50,249 nucleotides of DNA from Hyphomonadaceae bacterium UBA5336 (GTDB lineage: Bacteria > Pseudomonadota > Alphaproteobacteria > Caulobacterales > Hyphomonadaceae): contig DHQO01000016.1 of assembly GCA_002408125.1 (NCBI GenBank), forward strand, positions 1 through 50,249, read 5' to 3'. Made by a program: the position numbers and the translations under genes. The stretch's first letter is position 1. Every line of letters begins with the position of its first letter. Below the pieces are notes generated by a model that was not told the DNA's origin, did not search any database, and worked only from the letters and a program-made list of their open reading frames with translations. Below, piece after piece: positions 49,174-50,249 of this stretch.

Positions 49174-49593
49174 ATGTCGAGCGGTGACTGGAATGATCCG
49201 CGACCGATGTCGCCCCACCTGCAGGTGTGGAAACCCCACCTCACAATGGCGTCCTCGATCACCCACCGGTTTACCGGAATGGCGATGTATTTCGGCAGCG
49301 CGCTGATCGCAGCCTGGATCTTCGCCCTTGCCATGCCCACCCAGGCCGACGGTTCCGCGCCGGAATGCTATACGCTGATCGAATCGATCATTGGCTCGGT
49401 CTTCGGCCAGATCGTGCTCGTTTTGTGGGCAGCCGCCGTGCTTTTTCACCTGGCCAACGGCATCCGCCACCTGCTCTGGGATGGCCCGCATGTCGGGTTC
49501 GAGCCCAAGACCGCCAGCGCCTGGTCGGCCTTTGCCTATTTCTTCGCCATTGCCGGCGCCGTGGCCATCTGGGCCGCGGCCACGCTGATCTAG
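49174..49593 (+). CDS. sdhC: succinate dehydrogenase cytochrome b556 subunit
   Basis: The product has 139 residues with three membrane helices. SPHLQVWKPHLTMASSITHRFTGMA is the SdhC start. The heme-ligand block is AAVLFHLANGIRHLLWD. SdhC anchors complex II and helps bind heme b and quinone. AGAGG precedes the ATG at 49174. sdhD follows after 12 bases and sdhA after that, the usual order. Confidence 0.95.
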   Translation: MSSGDWNDPRPMSPHLQVWKPHLTMASSITHRFTGMAMYFGSALIAAWIFALAMPTQADGSAPECYTLIESIIGSVFGQIVLVLWAAAVLFHLANGIRHLLWDGPHVGFEPKTASAWSAFAYFFAIAGAVAIWAAATLI

Positions 49594-49605
49594 AGAGGGC
49601 GAACC

Positions 49606-50001
49606 ATGTCCCAGCACGATTTCACGACCCCCACAGCCCGCGCACGTGGCCTCGGTTCGGCCAAGGCCGGGACCGAGCACCATATCCGCCAGCGCGTCTC
49701 GGCGATCGCCCTGATCTTCCTCGTGCCGTGGTTCCTGTTTTCTGTGATCAATGCAGTGCAGGGCGGCTATGACGGCGCGCTCGACTGGGTCGCCCAGCCC
49801 TGGAACGCGGTGCTCCTCATCCTGACCTTCGGCGCTGCCTTCTACCATATGCGCCTCGGTATGCAGATCGTCATCGAGGATTATATCTACACACCCGGGA
49901 TGAAGAGCGCCCTTCTGATCCTGAACAGCTTTGCGTGCATCGCGCTGTTCGTGATCACGGCGGTTTCCGTCCTGAAAATCTGGTTCACGGCCGGCGTCTG
50001 A
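49606..50001 (+). CDS. sdhD: succinate dehydrogenase membrane anchor subunit
   Basis: The product has 131 residues with three membrane helices. GLGSAKAGTEHHIRQRVSAIAL is the N-terminal block. FYHMRLGMQIVIEDYI contains the conserved heme His and the EDY motif. It completes the membrane part of complex II with SdhC. GAGGG lies seven bases before the ATG. Confidence 0.95.
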   Translation: MSQHDFTTPTARARGLGSAKAGTEHHIRQRVSAIALIFLVPWFLFSVINAVQGGYDGALDWVAQPWNAVLLILTFGAAFYHMRLGMQIVIEDYIYTPGMKSALLILNSFACIALFVITAVSVLKIWFTAGV

Positions 50002-50031
50002 GACGCGACAGGCCAGCGGAGGTAAGCGGCG

Positions 50032-50249
50032 ATGAGCGAGTACAAGTGGATTGACCATACCTATGACGTGGTCGTGGTCGGCGCCGGCGGGTCCGGTCTT
50101 CGCGCGGCGCTCGGTGCGGCCCAGGCCGGCCTGCGCACAGCCTGTATCTCCAAGGTCTTCCCGACCCGGTCGCACACCGTGGCGGCCCAGGGTGGGATCG
50201 CCGCCTCGCTCGGCAACATGTCCGAGGATGACTGGCGCTGGCACATGTA
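50032..50249 (+). CDS. sdhA: succinate dehydrogenase flavoprotein subunit, 5' end
   Basis: The frame opens MSEYKWIDHTYDVVVVGAGG and continues SGLRAALGAAQAGL, the FAD-binding Rossmann start. RSHTVAAQGGIAASLGN includes the His that carries covalent FAD. GGAGGT precedes the ATG at 50032. About 72 of some 590 residues are inside the window, with no stop before the edge. Confidence 0.95.
   Translation, partial: MSEYKWIDHTYDVVVVGAGGSGLRAALGAAQAGLRTACISKVFPTRSHTVAAQGGIAASLGNMSEDDWRWHM

Noticed and set aside
1..50249. CRISPR array, prophage or insertion sequence
   Set aside because: No regularly spaced repeats, Cas genes, integrase, transposase or phage structural genes are visible; the tRNA at the left edge has no integrase beside it within the window.

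Overview
The window is about 50 kb of GC-rich chromosome from an alphaproteobacterium. CpdR next to N-formylglutamate amidohydrolase, DUF4164 next to zapA, EF-P next to SuhB, a CreD protein and a large TonB receptor together point to the Caulobacter/Maricaulis side of the class (Maricaulaceae or Hyphomonadaceae). That placement is an inference from gene content, not from a search. Almost everything reads as core chromosome. I see no transposase, integrase, prophage gene or CRISPR array.

Layout. 1-1.6 kb: the 5' part of a tRNA-Val, cpdR, and a divergent formylglutamate amidohydrolase whose 3' end faces a predicted small RNA on the minus strand. 1.7-5 kb: an XRE regulator, a HisN-type phosphatase, and a TadG-like/TadE pair. 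5-6.3 kb: an AT-richer spacer with a 28-bp palindrome, then a TIR protein with one membrane segment and a cysteine-rich outer domain. 6.4-12.4 kb: an S9 lipoprotein peptidase, two unknown proteins, a repeat cluster, a lipoprotein with a duplicated cupredoxin-like fold, and CreD. 12.4-16.9 kb: an inverted repeat element, an acyltransferase, efp - two tiny membrane proteins - suhB, a DUF4282 protein, thiE and DUF1272. 17-23.7 kb: central carbon genes on the minus strand (tkt, a LysE exporter, gap, a methyltransferase, pgk, then fba with its own putative LacI-type operator). 23.8-24.7 kb: DUF4164, zapA and a DUF5076-like protein. 24.8-32.7 kb: alpha-2-macroglobulin lipoprotein, PbpC and an exported MsrA. 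32.8-38 kb: ribF, a YbjN-like secreted protein, ileS and a GNAT. 38-39.2 kb: queC and a QueD-like protein. 39.3-46.6 kb: a TonB receptor, a patatin phospholipase and a membrane Ser/Thr kinase. 46.6-50.2 kb: a glutamine amidotransferase, a DUF885 peptidase, and sdhC-sdhD-sdhA running off the edge.

How the genes fit together. tkt, gap, pgk and fba form a triose/pentose-phosphate block. Alpha-2-macroglobulin and PbpC are translationally coupled and act in envelope defence and repair, with exported MsrA just downstream. queC and queD feed preQ0/queuosine synthesis. sdhCDA starts complex II.

The signals most worth following are: the small RNA at 1523-1601 (promoter, two hairpins including a UUCG tetraloop, a single-stranded CCUCCC stretch, and a strong terminator); the TIR-membrane-C2-like protein; the QueD-like protein with Tyr in place of the catalytic Cys; the lipoprotein with a possible type 1 copper site; and the two small membrane proteins between efp and suhB. 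No complete new multi-gene system can be demonstrated from sequence alone.
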